Source: Rhizobiales bacterium PAR1
GTDB taxonomy: Bacteria > Pseudomonadota > Alphaproteobacteria > Rhizobiales > Beijerinckiaceae
Length of the DNA stretch: 64,000 bases
NCBI GenBank assembly: GCA_002256205.1
Contig: NKIW01000010.1
Coordinates: 1-64,000 of the forward strand
Direction: 5' to 3'
Both the position numbers and the translations under genes were made by a program. The first letter of the stretch is position 1. Every line of letters starts with the position of its first letter. Below the pieces are notes generated by a model that saw nothing but the letters and a program-made list of their open reading frames with translations, had not been told where the DNA came from and ran no database searches. Of this stretch, positions 47,558 through 59,341 are shown piece by piece.

Positions 47558-48554
47558 GATTCAACCCGACGATCCGCTTCAGCCCATCCCGCTGGTGATC
47601 CTCTCGGGATTTCTCGGCGCGGGGAAGACCACGCGGCTCAACCGCTGGCTGAAGGAGCCTGCGCTCGCGGATACCCTCGTCATAATCAACGAATTTGGCG
47701 AAGTCGGCCTCGATCACCTCCTTGTCGAGGAAGCACCGGGTGATGTCGTGCTGCTTGCCGCAGGCTGCCTCTGCTGCACAATGCGCGGTGATCTTGTCGC
47801 AACGCTTGAAGATCTGCTGCGCCGCCGCGACAACCACCGCATCCGCTTTTTCCGGCAAGTGCTGATCGAGACCACTGGCCTTGCCGACCCGTTGCCGATC
47901 CTTCAATCGGTGCTCCAGCATCCCTACCTCTCGAAGCGCTTCGCCGTCGCCGGGCTGATCACGCTGGTCGATGCCGCCCATGGCGCGGAGACGCTCACGG
48001 CCCATCCCGAGGCGCGACGGCAGGTTGCGTTGGCGGATGCCATCCTGATCACGAAATCGGATCTGGCATCGCCTAAGGCTCCTGTCGCGCTCAAAGCGGC
48101 GGTCTCGGATTTGAACCCCACCGCACCGATCATCGCCAATGAGGCAGACTTCGACGCAAACACGCTATTTTCACACCGCTTCGCACCCAGAACCGAGGCG
48201 GCCATCGAGGCGTGGCTCGGGAACGCGGACGCCGCCACGCACGGCAGCGATATCGACACCTTCGCTTTCACAAGCGCCGAGCCAATCCCCGAGGCGTCAC
48301 TGATCGTGTTTCAGGAAGCGATGCGCGTGCTGCACGGCCCCCGCCTCCTGCGCCTCAAGGGGTTGATCGCGCTGAAGGAAGACCCGGATCGTCCGGTGGT
48401 GATCCACCATGTTCAGTCCATCGCGCACAGGCCGGAGCGCCTCCCGCGCTGGCCAGGGCGCGACCGCCGAACACGCATCGTCTTCATCACGCAAGGTATT
48501 CCCCGCGAGACAATCACCCGCTTCTGGGATGCGCTGGTCGCCGCGGCGAAATAA
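47544..48554 (+). CDS. CobW/YjiA-family G3E GTPase
   Basis: A 336-residue GTPase with Walker A GFLGAGKTT, the metal-binding CXCC motif in GCLCCTMRGDL, switch residues in INEFGEVGLDH, the ETTGLADP motif, the base-recognition TKSD, and a complete C-terminal CobW domain (about 240-336). Family members deliver zinc, cobalt or nickel to target enzymes. It is not next to cobN here, so the metal is unknown; the CobW name is a family label. Its stop abuts the stop of the convergent acyl-CoA synthetase with no gap. Confidence 0.88.
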   Translation: MSPAEIQPDDPLQPIPLVILSGFLGAGKTTRLNRWLKEPALADTLVIINEFGEVGLDHLLVEEAPGDVVLLAAGCLCCTMRGDLVATLEDLLRRRDNHRIRFFRQVLIETTGLADPLPILQSVLQHPYLSKRFAVAGLITLVDAAHGAETLTAHPEARRQVALADAILITKSDLASPKAPVALKAAVSDLNPTAPIIANEADFDANTLFSHRFAPRTEAAIEAWLGNADAATHGSDIDTFAFTSAEPIPEASLIVFQEAMRVLHGPRLLRLKGLIALKEDPDRPVVIHHVQSIAHRPERLPRWPGRDRRTRIVFITQGIPRETITRFWDALVAAAK

Positions 48555-50243
48555 CTACGAGACGCGATCCCGCAATTCGCGGCGGATGATCTTGCCCGTC
48601 GTCGTTAGCGGCATATCCCGGATAAAATGGATTTCGCGCGGATATTCATGCGCCGAAAGCCTTTCGCGCACGAAAAGCCGGATTTCCTGTTCGAGCGCAA
48701 CACTCTCGGCGAACCCCGGCTTGAGCACCAGAAAAGCCGTGACAATTTCGGTTCTGACCGGGTCGGGCTTGCCGATCACCGCCGCCAGCGCCACCGCCGG
48801 ATGCTTGATCAGGCAATCCTCGATCTCGACCGGGCCGATGCGATAGCCCGAGGAGGTGATGAGATCATCGTCACGCCCGGTAAAGCCGATGTAGCCATCC
48901 TCATCCACAGCGCCCTGATCGCCGGTCATCAACCAGTCGCCGATGAACTTCTCGGCGGTCGCTTCCGGACGGTTCCAGTAGCCGAGGAACATCACCGGAT
49001 CGGGCCGAAGAATGGCGATCTGCCCGCGTTCGCCAACCTCGGCCATCAAGCCATCCTCGCGGATCACCGCAACGCGATGCCCCGGCACCGGCTTCCCGAT
49101 CATGCCGGCGCGCGCGACATTCATCGCGTGGCTCGAAGCCAGCACGAGGTTGCATTCGGTCTGGCCGTAGAACTCGTTGATCGGCAGGCCGAGCACCTCG
49201 CGCCCCCATTCGAAGGTTGGCGTCCCAAGTGATTCGCCGCCCGAACCGAGCGTCCGCAGCGGCATGCCGAAGCGCTTCACCGGGTCTTTTACCGTGCGCA
49301 TCAACCGCAATCCGGTGGGCGGTATGAAGGCATTGCGCACCCCGATCCGGCTCATCATCGCGAAAGAGGCTTCGGGATCAAACTTCTGAAACGGCCAAGC
49401 GACCACCGGCACACCGAGAAAAAGCCCCGGCAGGAGGATGTTGAGCAACCCGCCCGCCCAGGCCCAGTCCGCCGGCGTCCAGAACAAGTCCCCCGCTTGC
49501 GGGACGAAATCGTGGCTCATTTCGACGCCTGGCAAGTGCCCCATCAGCACACGTTGAGCGTGAAGCGCGCCCTTGGGCTGGCCGGTGGTACCGGAGGTAT
49601 AGATCATCAGCGCCGGATCATCGCCGGAACTGGGCCGCGTCTCGAAACGCTCAGGCAGCCCCTCGATAAAGCGCGCAAAGCCCACCGCGCCATCGCCGTC
49701 GCCATCGATAGAGACAACCTGCTCCAGCATCGGTGCGCCCACGCGCAGCGGCTTGAGCTTCGCCGCACCGCTGGCATCGGTGATAATCAGCTTTGCGCCT
49801 GAATCGGCAAGACGATAGGCCAGTGCATCGGCGCCGAAGAGTGCGGCGAGCGGAAGGGCAATCGCGCCGATCTTGTAGACCGCCATATGCGCAATCGGCA
49901 CATGACGCCCTTGCGGCAGCAGGATGGCGACGCGATCACCTGCCCGCACCCCCGCGCGGATGAAAGCATGCGCAAGTTGATCCGCCGCCTTTCGCATCGC
50001 GCCATAGGTCAGCGTGGTGGTTTGAAAATCCGGCGAAACCTCGATGATCGCCGGGCGATCCGGCTCCGCCTCAGCGTAAACATCGCAACACGCCTTCGCG
50101 ATATTGAACCGCGCCATGTCCGGCCAGACGAAGCGGGAGAACACCGCATCATAGGGCGCGAGGGGACCAAGCGTCGGGCGCGCCAGCGCGGAACTCGAGG
50201 GATGCGTCGAAGGCTTCACGACAGGCGTCTCCGGCCAGAGCAT
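48555..50243 (-). CDS. AMP-forming acyl-CoA synthetase
   Basis: A 562-residue ANL-superfamily ligase with the P-loop YTSGTTGQPKGALHA, the FYGQTECN motif, the hinge GRDDDLITSSGYRIGP and the adenylation Lys in TTTGKIIRREL. The N-terminal YDAVFSRFVWPDMARFNIA is typical of the medium-chain acyl-CoA or acetyl-CoA-like synthetase group, supporting a start near 50243. It activates a carboxylic acid to its CoA thioester. Substrate not predicted. Confidence 0.88.
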   Translation of the reverse strand: MLWPETPVVKPSTHPSSSALARPTLGPLAPYDAVFSRFVWPDMARFNIAKACCDVYAEAEPDRPAIIEVSPDFQTTTLTYGAMRKAADQLAHAFIRAGVRAGDRVAILLPQGRHVPIAHMAVYKIGAIALPLAALFGADALAYRLADSGAKLIITDASGAAKLKPLRVGAPMLEQVVSIDGDGDGAVGFARFIEGLPERFETRPSSGDDPALMIYTSGTTGQPKGALHAQRVLMGHLPGVEMSHDFVPQAGDLFWTPADWAWAGGLLNILLPGLFLGVPVVAWPFQKFDPEASFAMMSRIGVRNAFIPPTGLRLMRTVKDPVKRFGMPLRTLGSGGESLGTPTFEWGREVLGLPINEFYGQTECNLVLASSHAMNVARAGMIGKPVPGHRVAVIREDGLMAEVGERGQIAILRPDPVMFLGYWNRPEATAEKFIGDWLMTGDQGAVDEDGYIGFTGRDDDLITSSGYRIGPVEIEDCLIKHPAVALAAVIGKPDPVRTEIVTAFLVLKPGFAESVALEQEIRLFVRERLSAHEYPREIHFIRDMPLTTTGKIIRRELRDRVS

Positions 50244-50372
50244 CCGCCCGCCAACAGGTGGCTATGAGCGGAAAAGCGGATGCGAAAAACAGGGCGAACA
50301 AGGCCCGCATCCTTGCGAAAATCGCGCGCCTTTGGCAACTCCCGCCACCTCATACCATCGATTGTCGCCCCG

Positions 50373-50840
50373 TCAGATCGGCAGCAGAAGCTCCGCCTTC
50401 ACCTCCTCCATCACCGCATAGGACCGCGACTCCCGAACGCCCGGCAACGCCAAGATGGTCTGCGTCAGGAGGTTACGATAGGCCTCCATATCCTTGACAC
50501 GGGTCTTGATAAGGTAGTCGAACCCGCCGGCCACAAGGTGACATTCGAGAATTTCCCGGCTTGCCCGCACCGCGAGCGCGAACTTGGCGAAGACATCGGG
50601 CGTCGTCTTGTCGAGCGTCACCTCGACAAACACCAGCAGCGAGCGATCCAGCATCCCCGGATCGAGCACCGCATGATACCCCTTGATATATCCCTCGCGT
50701 GTGAGACGCTTCACGCGTTCGGTGGTCGCGGTGGGCGAAAGGCCGACATTCTCGGCGAGCGCCACGGTCGAAAGCCGCCCGTCGCGTTGCAGCGCACGGA
50801 GAATCTTGAGGTCCGCGCGATCCAGAGTATCAGCCATCAT
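50373..50840 (-). CDS. putR: Lrp/AsnC-family regulator, probable PutR
   Basis: A 155-residue protein with an N-terminal helix-turn-helix (LDRADLKILRALQRDGRLST; VALAENVGLSPTATTERVKRL) and a C-terminal RAM ligand-binding domain. It is divergent from putA with about 150 bases between start codons. In Rhodobacter and Agrobacterium the Lrp-like PutR activates putA in response to proline, so that role is inferred. Confidence 0.88.
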   Translation of the reverse strand: MMADTLDRADLKILRALQRDGRLSTVALAENVGLSPTATTERVKRLTREGYIKGYHAVLDPGMLDRSLLVFVEVTLDKTTPDVFAKFALAVRASREILECHLVAGGFDYLIKTRVKDMEAYRNLLTQTILALPGVRESRSYAVMEEVKAELLLPI

Positions 50841-50989
50841 GCCCCCGCATATTCACTGTTAGTTTCCATTATCACAGGGTAATTCACGGCTTCAAGCTCA
50901 AAATCATGGTGGAAACACCTGTTATTGATCGGTATCTTTCAAACATTCACACACGGCGGATTTCCGCCCATGACGGGATATCGCGCACC

Positions 50990-53900
50990 ATGTCCGAACA
51001 GCAATCCACCGCCCTTCCGCCCTTTCGCGCACCTTACGCACCGGATGACGAATCGCTTGCGGCTTCGCTGCTGGTCCAGAGCACGCTACCCCCGGAAACA
51101 GAGCGCGCCATCGACCGCGAGGCCCGCCGACTGATCGAGGCGATTCGGGCCGGCGCCGGGGGAATCGGCGGTGTCGAACAGATCTTGCAGGAATATTCCC
51201 TCTCCACGAAGGAAGGCCTCGCGCTGATGGTGCTGGCCGAGGCGCTCCTGCGCGTGCCGGATGCGCTCACCGCTGACAAGCTGATCGAAGACAAGCTCGG
51301 GCAGGGCAACTTCACCCACCACGAGCCCAAATCCGATGCCCTGCTGATCAACGCTTCCGCCTGGGCCCTCGGCATCGGCGCGCGCATCATTCAGCCAGGT
51401 GAGACGCCGGATGGTATTCTCGCGAGCCTTGCGAAGCGCATCGGCCTTCCCACCGTCCGCACTGCGGCAAGACAGGCAATGAAGGTGATGGGCAATCATT
51501 TCGTCCTTGGGCAAACCATCGATGAGGCCCTCAACCGCGCCGGCAGCGGCGCAGGGCGCAGCTATCGCTACTCCTTCGACATGCTCGGTGAAGGCGCCCG
51601 CACGCGCGACGATGCGACACGCTATTTCAAGAGCTATGCCGATGCCATCCGCCACATCGGCGCCAAGGCAGGTAACTTGCCCCTGCCGGATCGTCCGGGC
51701 ATTTCGGTGAAGTTGTCGGCGCTGCACCCGCGTTATGAAGCCACGAACCGGGTCGCGGTCCTCAGGGAACTGGTCCCGGCGGTGATTGAACTTGCGGTCT
51801 CCGCCAAGGCCTTCGACCTCAACTTCACCATCGACGCGGAAGAAGCTGACCGGCTCGAACTCTCGCTGGATATCTTCGCCGAAATCGCCCGCGCGCCGGA
51901 GCTTGAGGGCTGGAACGGCCTCGGCCTCGCCGTTCAGGCCTATCAGAAGCGCGCCCGCGCCGTGATCACCTGGCTCGACGATCTCGCGAAAGTCACCGGG
52001 CGCCGCTTCATGGTTCGCCTCGTCAAGGGCGCCTATTGGGATACCGAAATCAAGCGTGGGCAGGAACGCGGCCTTGCCGATTTCCCGGTCTTCTCCCGCA
52101 AGGCGATGACGGACCTCAACTATATCGCCTGCGCCCGCACGATGCTCGACGCGCGCCCGCGCCTTTTCCCGCAATTCGCGACTCATAACGCCATCACTGT
52201 CGCCACGGTTCGCGCCATGGCAGGCGACGCCGAGGGATACGAGTTTCAACGCCTGCACGGCATGGGCGATGCGCTCTATGGTGCGCTCCTCGGCGACCAT
52301 GCCGATGCCGCTTGCCGCACCTATGCCCCTGTTGGCGGGCACCGCGACCTTCTCGCCTATCTTGTCCGACGTCTGCTGGAGAACGGCGCGAATTCCTCCT
52401 TCGTGCATGAGGCGGCGGATCCCGCCGTGCCGATCGACAAGCTCCTGACCCGCCCGGCAGCCATCATCGGTGATGCGCGTCGCGCACGCCATGCCGGAAT
52501 TGCCCGCCCCCTCGCGCTTTATGGCGCGGAGCGCACCAACAGCCGCGGCGTGGAATTCGGCCATGCCGAAACTTTAGCCAACCTGCTGGCAAGCCGCGAT
52601 TTTCGTCCCGCCCAGGCCACAAGCCTGATCGATGGCAAGGCGGCAGCCGGTACCATCAGTTCGGTGCTCTCCCCTATTGATGGAAAATCGGTTGGTCTGG
52701 CAGAAAATGGCACGCCCGATCTTGCCACCAAAGCCATCGCAGCGGCGCAAAAGGGTTTTCGCCGCTGGGGCAATACGGCAGCAGGTATCCGCGCGGGCGC
52801 GTTACGCCGCGCAGCTGACCTGATGGAAGAGGAGACCGGTCGTATTTTGGCACTGCTCCAGTCTGAAGCCGGCAAAACACTCGATGACGCATTGGCGGAA
52901 CTGCGCGAAGCGGTTGATTTCCTGCGCTACTACGCCGGCGACTCCGAGCGCCTCTTCACCAGCCACGTCGCGCTTCCCGGCCCGACGGGCGAGGAAAACC
53001 GGCTGATCTACCGCCCCCGCGGGGTTTTTGTCGCCATCGCGCCATGGAACTTCCCGCTGGCGATTTTCGTCGGCCAGATCGCGGCGGCGCTTGCGGCAGG
53101 GAATTCGGTGGTGGCCAAACCCGCCGAGCAAACCCCGCTGATCGGCCATCTCGCGGTGACGCTGATGCAGAAAGCCGGTATTCCCGGTGATGCACTTAAT
53201 CTCGTCCTAGGCGACGGGGCGATCGGTGCGGCGCTGGTTGGCGATCCACGGATCGCCGGCGTGGTCTTCACCGGTTCGACGGAAACCGCGCGCAAGATCA
53301 ACCGCACGCTTGCTGCCAAGGATGGCCCCATCGTACCGCTCATCGCGGAAACCGGCGGCATCAATGCGATGATTGTCGATGCCACGGCCCTCCCCGAGCA
53401 GGTCGCGGATGACGTGACGCTCTCAGCTTTCCGCTCGGCAGGTCAGCGCTGCTCGGCACTGAGGCTCCTCTGCGTGCAGGAAGATGTCGCGGAGAAAATG
53501 ATCGAGATGATTGTCGGAGCGGCAAAGGAACTGCGTCTGGGTGATCCTCGGGAGGTCGCAACCCATATCGGCCCGGTCATCGACGCCGAAGCCAAGACGC
53601 GGCTCGATGCACATATCGAAAAAATGAAAACCGAGGCCAAAACACGCCTCGCGGTCAAGGCGCCGGAAGGGCTCTATGTCGCACCGCATGTTTTTGAGCT
53701 TGGTCGCGTCGAGGATCTGAAGGAAGAGGTCTTCGGGCCGATCCTTCATGTCGTGCGTTACAAGGCGGGCGATCTCGCCAAGGTCATCACCGCCATTGAG
53801 GCCACGGGCTACGGCCTCACCCTCGGCATTCATTCGCGTATCGATGCGGAAATCGAACGCATCACCGGCGAACTCGCGACCGGCAACATCTACGTCAACC

Positions 53901-54079
53901 GCAACATGATCGGCGCGGTCGTTGGCGTGCAGCCCTTCGGTGGTCATGGCCTTTCCGGCACTGGGCCGAAAGCAGGTGGACCGAATTACCTCTTTCGGTT
54001 TGCGACCGAGCAGGTGATTTCGGTCAATTCCGCCGCTGCGGGCGGAAATGCAAGCCTGATGGCGCTCGAAGAAGGCTGA
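50990..54079 (+). CDS. putA: Bifunctional proline dehydrogenase / P5C dehydrogenase PutA
   Basis: A 1029-residue enzyme that oxidises proline to glutamate. The proline dehydrogenase barrel (about 150-450) has SVKLSALHPRYEATNR and RLVKGAYWDTEIKRGQ; the aldehyde dehydrogenase half (about 540-1000) has IAPWNFPLAIFVGQ, the Glu in AETGGINAM, the catalytic Cys in SAGQRCSALRLL, and PFGGHGLSGTG. No ribbon-helix-helix domain is present, so it does not autoregulate like E. coli PutA. The ATG at 50990 (MSEQQSTALPP) is favoured over one at 50906. Confidence 0.96.
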   Translation: MSEQQSTALPPFRAPYAPDDESLAASLLVQSTLPPETERAIDREARRLIEAIRAGAGGIGGVEQILQEYSLSTKEGLALMVLAEALLRVPDALTADKLIEDKLGQGNFTHHEPKSDALLINASAWALGIGARIIQPGETPDGILASLAKRIGLPTVRTAARQAMKVMGNHFVLGQTIDEALNRAGSGAGRSYRYSFDMLGEGARTRDDATRYFKSYADAIRHIGAKAGNLPLPDRPGISVKLSALHPRYEATNRVAVLRELVPAVIELAVSAKAFDLNFTIDAEEADRLELSLDIFAEIARAPELEGWNGLGLAVQAYQKRARAVITWLDDLAKVTGRRFMVRLVKGAYWDTEIKRGQERGLADFPVFSRKAMTDLNYIACARTMLDARPRLFPQFATHNAITVATVRAMAGDAEGYEFQRLHGMGDALYGALLGDHADAACRTYAPVGGHRDLLAYLVRRLLENGANSSFVHEAADPAVPIDKLLTRPAAIIGDARRARHAGIARPLALYGAERTNSRGVEFGHAETLANLLASRDFRPAQATSLIDGKAAAGTISSVLSPIDGKSVGLAENGTPDLATKAIAAAQKGFRRWGNTAAGIRAGALRRAADLMEEETGRILALLQSEAGKTLDDALAELREAVDFLRYYAGDSERLFTSHVALPGPTGEENRLIYRPRGVFVAIAPWNFPLAIFVGQIAAALAAGNSVVAKPAEQTPLIGHLAVTLMQKAGIPGDALNLVLGDGAIGAALVGDPRIAGVVFTGSTETARKINRTLAAKDGPIVPLIAETGGINAMIVDATALPEQVADDVTLSAFRSAGQRCSALRLLCVQEDVAEKMIEMIVGAAKELRLGDPREVATHIGPVIDAEAKTRLDAHIEKMKTEAKTRLAVKAPEGLYVAPHVFELGRVEDLKEEVFGPILHVVRYKAGDLAKVITAIEATGYGLTLGIHSRIDAEIERITGELATGNIYVNRNMIGAVVGVQPFGGHGLSGTGPKAGGPNYLFRFATEQVISVNSAAAGGNASLMALEEG

Positions 54080-54139
54080 ACCCCGCTTTGCCTCCGTCGC
54101 GCCGCGCGCTATGTCTGGCGTGGGCGGCAGGAGAGTAAC

Positions 54140-54931
54140 GTGGCGTGGGCGCATTGGGCAGGAGCGGTAATGGTGGTCGGGCTCGCCCCGGCCGCCCTTG
54201 CACAAGCCCCGGTGCCGCCGCAGTCAGGCATTTCGCTCGGCGTCACGCTTGGCGGTGGCTGGAGTTCGAATCCGCTCGAAATCACGGGGAAACACAAGGG
54301 CGACGCGTATCTCGGCAGCGAGATCGTGGCCGGTTATCGTTGGGCACTGGCGGAGAAAACCGCATTCAGCATCAGCGTCACCGGTTTTTCAGAACTTTAC
54401 CGGCGCGAAGAGGCTGGCGGGATCAATCGCGCGATTGCGGCAGCAAGCCTTAGCCACACGTGGCAGGAAGCCACCTTCACGCTCGGGTTTGCCGGCCGCA
54501 CGGCCATGAACCAGCGTCTGACGGCACATGACAGTGCGAGCAATGATGTTTCGATAGGGGTTTCCCGCCCGTTCAAACTCGCCGAAAACCTGACCCTGAC
54601 GCTGAATTCGACGCTGTCGCGCCGCTTCATGCAGGACGGCACAGAGGATCAATTCCGGGCGCGCTTCAATATCACGCTCGCGCGGAAATGGGAAAAATGG
54701 ACCTTCCGGGTCGGCGGCGGCTTCGGCTACACACTCGAAGACAAGACACCGATCCTTCCCCGCATCAACGATCGCAGCCTCTCGGCCAATATCGGGGCGA
54801 CATACGAGTGGCAGAAGGATCGCGAGATTTCGGTGCGGCTGGCTTACACCCGAATGTATTCGAGTTACGCGCCGGATCGCTACGCGGCCTTCAGCTTTGC
54901 GCCACAGATCGCGGCCACCTTCCGATTCTGA
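54140..54931 (+). CDS. Predicted outer-membrane beta-barrel protein
   Basis: A 263-residue protein read from a GTG at 54140, with a signal peptide (about 1-22, ending ALAQA). The mature part alternates hydrophobic and polar residues in many strands (for example LSHTWQEATFTLGFAGRT and LSANIGATYEWQKDREISV) and ends in an aromatic, FRF, as outer-membrane barrels do. I do not recognise the family. It follows putA after 60 bases but no functional link is known. Confidence 0.65.
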   Translation: MAWAHWAGAVMVVGLAPAALAQAPVPPQSGISLGVTLGGGWSSNPLEITGKHKGDAYLGSEIVAGYRWALAEKTAFSISVTGFSELYRREEAGGINRAIAAASLSHTWQEATFTLGFAGRTAMNQRLTAHDSASNDVSIGVSRPFKLAENLTLTLNSTLSRRFMQDGTEDQFRARFNITLARKWEKWTFRVGGGFGYTLEDKTPILPRINDRSLSANIGATYEWQKDREISVRLAYTRMYSSYAPDRYAAFSFAPQIAATFRF

Positions 54932-54935
54932 AACG

Positions 54936-54958
54936 AAAAAGGGCCGCTTGCGCGGCCC
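54936..54958 (-). terminator. Terminator of the atpHAGDC operon
   Basis: GGGCCGC (54941-54947) and GCGGCCC (54952-54958) form a 7 bp stem with loop TTGC. On the minus strand it is followed by TTTTT, a proper intrinsic terminator 27 bases after the atpC stop. It also lies 9 bases after the stop of the convergent barrel gene. Confidence 0.85.
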
Positions 54959-54985
54959 TGATTTCATTGGATCGATGAACCCGCC

Positions 54986-55375
54986 TTAGTGGCGAGCAAC
55001 CGCCAGCATGGCGCGAAGGCCTTCAAGCACCGCTGTCGCACGGTTACGCGCGTCATCGGTCTTGGCATCGCGAAGGTCTTCCTCGGCGTCCTTGATCTGG
55101 CCCGAAACCTTCTCGACGTTGATATCCTCGACCGCGATCGCCTGTTCCGCAAGCAAGGTCAAACCCGCCGGAGAAACGTCGGCAAAGCCACCGCGCACGA
55201 AGAGGCGCTTGCCGCCATCCACCGTCACCACGCCGGCGCGAAGCGCCGACATGAACGGGGCATGGTTGGCGAGAACCGAGATCTCGCCCTCGGAAGCCGG
55301 AACGACCACCTGGGTCGCTTCGCCCGAGAAGAGCACGCGCTCCGGCGAGACGAGTTCGAAGGGGAAGGTTGCCAT
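54986..55375 (-). CDS. atpC: ATP synthase F1 epsilon subunit
   Basis: A 129-residue protein with the N-terminal beta-sandwich (FELVSPERVLFSGEATQVVVP, GEISVLANHAPFMSALRAG) and a short helical C-terminus that regulates F1. It is the last gene of the operon, 17 bases after atpD. Confidence 0.94.
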   Translation of the reverse strand: MATFPFELVSPERVLFSGEATQVVVPASEGEISVLANHAPFMSALRAGVVTVDGGKRLFVRGGFADVSPAGLTLLAEQAIAVEDINVEKVSGQIKDAEEDLRDAKTDDARNRATAVLEGLRAMLAVARH

Positions 55376-55392
55376 GGTTCGTCTGCTTTCGA

Positions 55393-56847
<1,455 letters not shown>

Positions 56848-56856
56848 TCAGTAAGC

Positions 56857-57720
56857 TCAGAGCGCCTCGGCGCCCGAGATGATTTCAATGAGTTCCTTGG
56901 TGATCATCGCCTGACGCGAGCGGTTGTAGATCTGCGTCTGCTTCTTGATCATTTCACCGGCATTGCGGGTCGCGTTGTCCATCGCGCTCATCTGCGAGCC
57001 GTAGAACGACGCGGAATTCTCCAGCAAGGCCCGGAAAATCTGCACCGCGATGTTGCGCGGCAGGAGTTCGGAAAGGATGGCGCCCTCGTCCGGCTCATAT
57101 TCGTAGGAGGCCTTCGCACCACCGGCCGGCACTTCCGCCGGGATCAGCGCCTGAGCCGTCGGGATCTGCGCGATGACCGAGCGGAAGCGTGAATAGAACA
57201 GCGTTGCGACATCGAAATCACCGGCTTCGAACATCGAGATCACACGCTTGGCAATCATCTCGCCTTCGCCGTAACCGATATTCTTGATGCCGCGCAACTC
57301 AATCAGATCGACGATATGCTTCTCATAATTGCGCTTGAGCTGCTCGAAACCCTTCTTGCCGACGCAGAGGATCTTCACCGTCTTGCCCGCGGCAAGGAGG
57401 CTGTTGATCTTCTCGCGCGCGAGACGCACGATCGAGGTGTTGAACGCGCCGCAAAGGCCGCGTTCGCCCGTGCAAACCACCAGAAGGTGGACCTGATCCT
57501 TGCCATTGCCGGCAAGCAGGGCAGGTGCTTCCGAGCCCGAAACGCCGCCCGCGATGTTGGCGAGAACCACTTCCATCTTGGTGGCATACGGGCGCGCGGC
57601 TTCAGCCGCGGACTGGGCACGGCGCAGCTTCGCCGCAGCCACCATCTGCATGGCCTTGGTGATCTTCTGCGTCGCCTTCACCGAGGCGATGCGATTGCGG
57701 AGGTCTTTTAGCGACGCCAT
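56857..57720 (-). CDS. atpG: ATP synthase F1 gamma subunit
   Basis: A 287-residue central-stalk subunit with the conserved start [34 protein letters not shown] in the middle, and [14 protein letters not shown] with [18 protein letters not shown] at the end. It rotates within the alpha/beta ring. Confidence 0.97.
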   Translation of the reverse strand: MASLKDLRNRIASVKATQKITKAMQMVAAAKLRRAQSAAEAARPYATKMEVVLANIAGGVSGSEAPALLAGNGKDQVHLLVVCTGERGLCGAFNTSIVRLAREKINSLLAAGKTVKILCVGKKGFEQLKRNYEKHIVDLIELRGIKNIGYGEGEMIAKRVISMFEAGDFDVATLFYSRFRSVIAQIPTAQALIPAEVPAGGAKASYEYEPDEGAILSELLPRNIAVQIFRALLENSASFYGSQMSAMDNATRNAGEMIKKQTQIYNRSRQAMITKELIEIISGAEAL

Positions 57721-57790
57721 GAAAAGCGGTCCTGCTTATTCCGTAGGGAGCAGGGCCGCGCGGGAAGCGCGACCCGTCGAAGGCGATAAA

Positions 57791-59323
57791 TCAGGCGAAG
57801 TTCTTGGTGAACCCGGCGACGATGTCCTTCAGCTTCGCGGCGTTCGCGTCCGAAAGATCCTTTGTCGTGCCGATTTCGCCGAGAAGCTCGGCATGGCTCG
57901 AACGCAGCAGGCCGAGAAGACCATCCTCGTAAGCACGAACGCGACCGACCGGCAGCGCATCGAGGTAGCCGTTCACGCCGGCGTAGATCACGCAGCACTG
58001 CTCTTCCATCTTCAGCGGCGCGAACTGCGGCTGCTTCAGGAGTTCGGTGAGGCGGGCGCCACGGTTGAGGAGGCGCTGGGTAACAGCGTCGAGATCCGAA
58101 CCGAACTGCGCGAAGGCGGCCATTTCGCGGTACTGCGCGAGTTCGCCCTTGATCTTGCCGGCAACCTTCTTGGTCGCCTTGGTCTGCGCGGACGAGCCGA
58201 CGCGCGACACCGAAAGACCAACGTTCACCGCCGGGCGGATACCCTGGAAGAAGAGATCGGTTTCAAGGAAGATCTGGCCGTCAGTGATCGAAATGACGTT
58301 TGTCGGGATATAGGCCGACACGTCATTCGCCTGCGTCTCGATGACCGGGAGCGCGGTAAGCGAACCCGAACCATTGTCCGCATTCAGCTTCGCCGCACGC
58401 TCAAGGAGGCGGGAGTGGAGATAGAACACGTCGCCCGGATAAGCTTCGCGACCCGGCGGACGGCGCAGCAGCAGCGACATCTGACGATAGGCGACGGCCT
58501 GCTTGGACAGATCGTCATAGATGATGACGGCGTGCATGCCGTTATCACGGAAGAATTCGCCCATCGCGCAGCCCGAGAACGGCGCAAGGAACTGCATCGG
58601 CGCCGGATCCGAAGCGGTCGCGGCGATGATGATCGAGTATTCCAGCGCGCCGCGCTCTTCGAGCACCTTCACGAACTGGGCAACGGTCGAACGCTTCTGG
58701 CCGATCGCGACATAGACGCAGTAGAGCTTCTGGCTCTCAGGCGCGCCTTCAACATTCAGCGGCTTCTGGTTCAGGATCGTGTCGAGCGCGATCGCGGTCT
58801 TGCCGGTCTGGCGGTCACCGATGATCAACTCGCGCTGGCCGCGGCCGATCGGGATCAGCGCGTCAACGGCCTTGAGGCCTGTTGCCATCGGCTCGTTCAC
58901 CGACTTGCGGGGAATGATGCCCGGCGCCTTCACGTCCACGCGGGCGCGCTTGTCAGCCTTGATCGGACCCTTGCCGTCAATCGGGTTGCCGAGCGCGTCG
59001 ACGACGCGGCCGAGCAGGCCCTTGCCGACCGGAACGTCCACGATGGCGCCGGTGCGCTTGACGGTCTGGCCTTCCTTGATTTCACGGTCAGAGCCGAAAA
59101 TCACGACGCCGACGTTATCGGATTCGAGGTTGAGCGCCATACCGCGCACACCGTTCTCGAATTCGACCATTTCGCCAGCCTGGACCTTGTCGAGGCCGAA
59201 GACGCGCGCAATGCCGTCGCCGACCGACAGGACCTGGCCGACCTCAGCCACCTCGGCCGAAGCACCGAAGTTCTTGATCTGCTCCTTGAGGATCGCGGAG
59301 ATCTCAGCGGCGCGAATGTCCAT
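57791..59323 (-). CDS. atpA: ATP synthase F1 alpha subunit
   Basis: The 510-residue non-catalytic nucleotide-binding subunit with start [20 protein letters not shown], Walker [12 protein letters not shown], the signature [17 protein letters not shown] and normal length. The gap to atpG is 70 bases. Confidence 0.98.
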   Translation of the reverse strand: MDIRAAEISAILKEQIKNFGASAEVAEVGQVLSVGDGIARVFGLDKVQAGEMVEFENGVRGMALNLESDNVGVVIFGSDREIKEGQTVKRTGAIVDVPVGKGLLGRVVDALGNPIDGKGPIKADKRARVDVKAPGIIPRKSVNEPMATGLKAVDALIPIGRGQRELIIGDRQTGKTAIALDTILNQKPLNVEGAPESQKLYCVYVAIGQKRSTVAQFVKVLEERGALEYSIIIAATASDPAPMQFLAPFSGCAMGEFFRDNGMHAVIIYDDLSKQAVAYRQMSLLLRRPPGREAYPGDVFYLHSRLLERAAKLNADNGSGSLTALPVIETQANDVSAYIPTNVISITDGQIFLETDLFFQGIRPAVNVGLSVSRVGSSAQTKATKKVAGKIKGELAQYREMAAFAQFGSDLDAVTQRLLNRGARLTELLKQPQFAPLKMEEQCCVIYAGVNGYLDALPVGRVRAYEDGLLGLLRSSHAELLGEIGTTKDLSDANAAKLKDIVAGFTKNFA

Positions 59324-59341
59324 CAGGGTGAGCCTTTCGTA

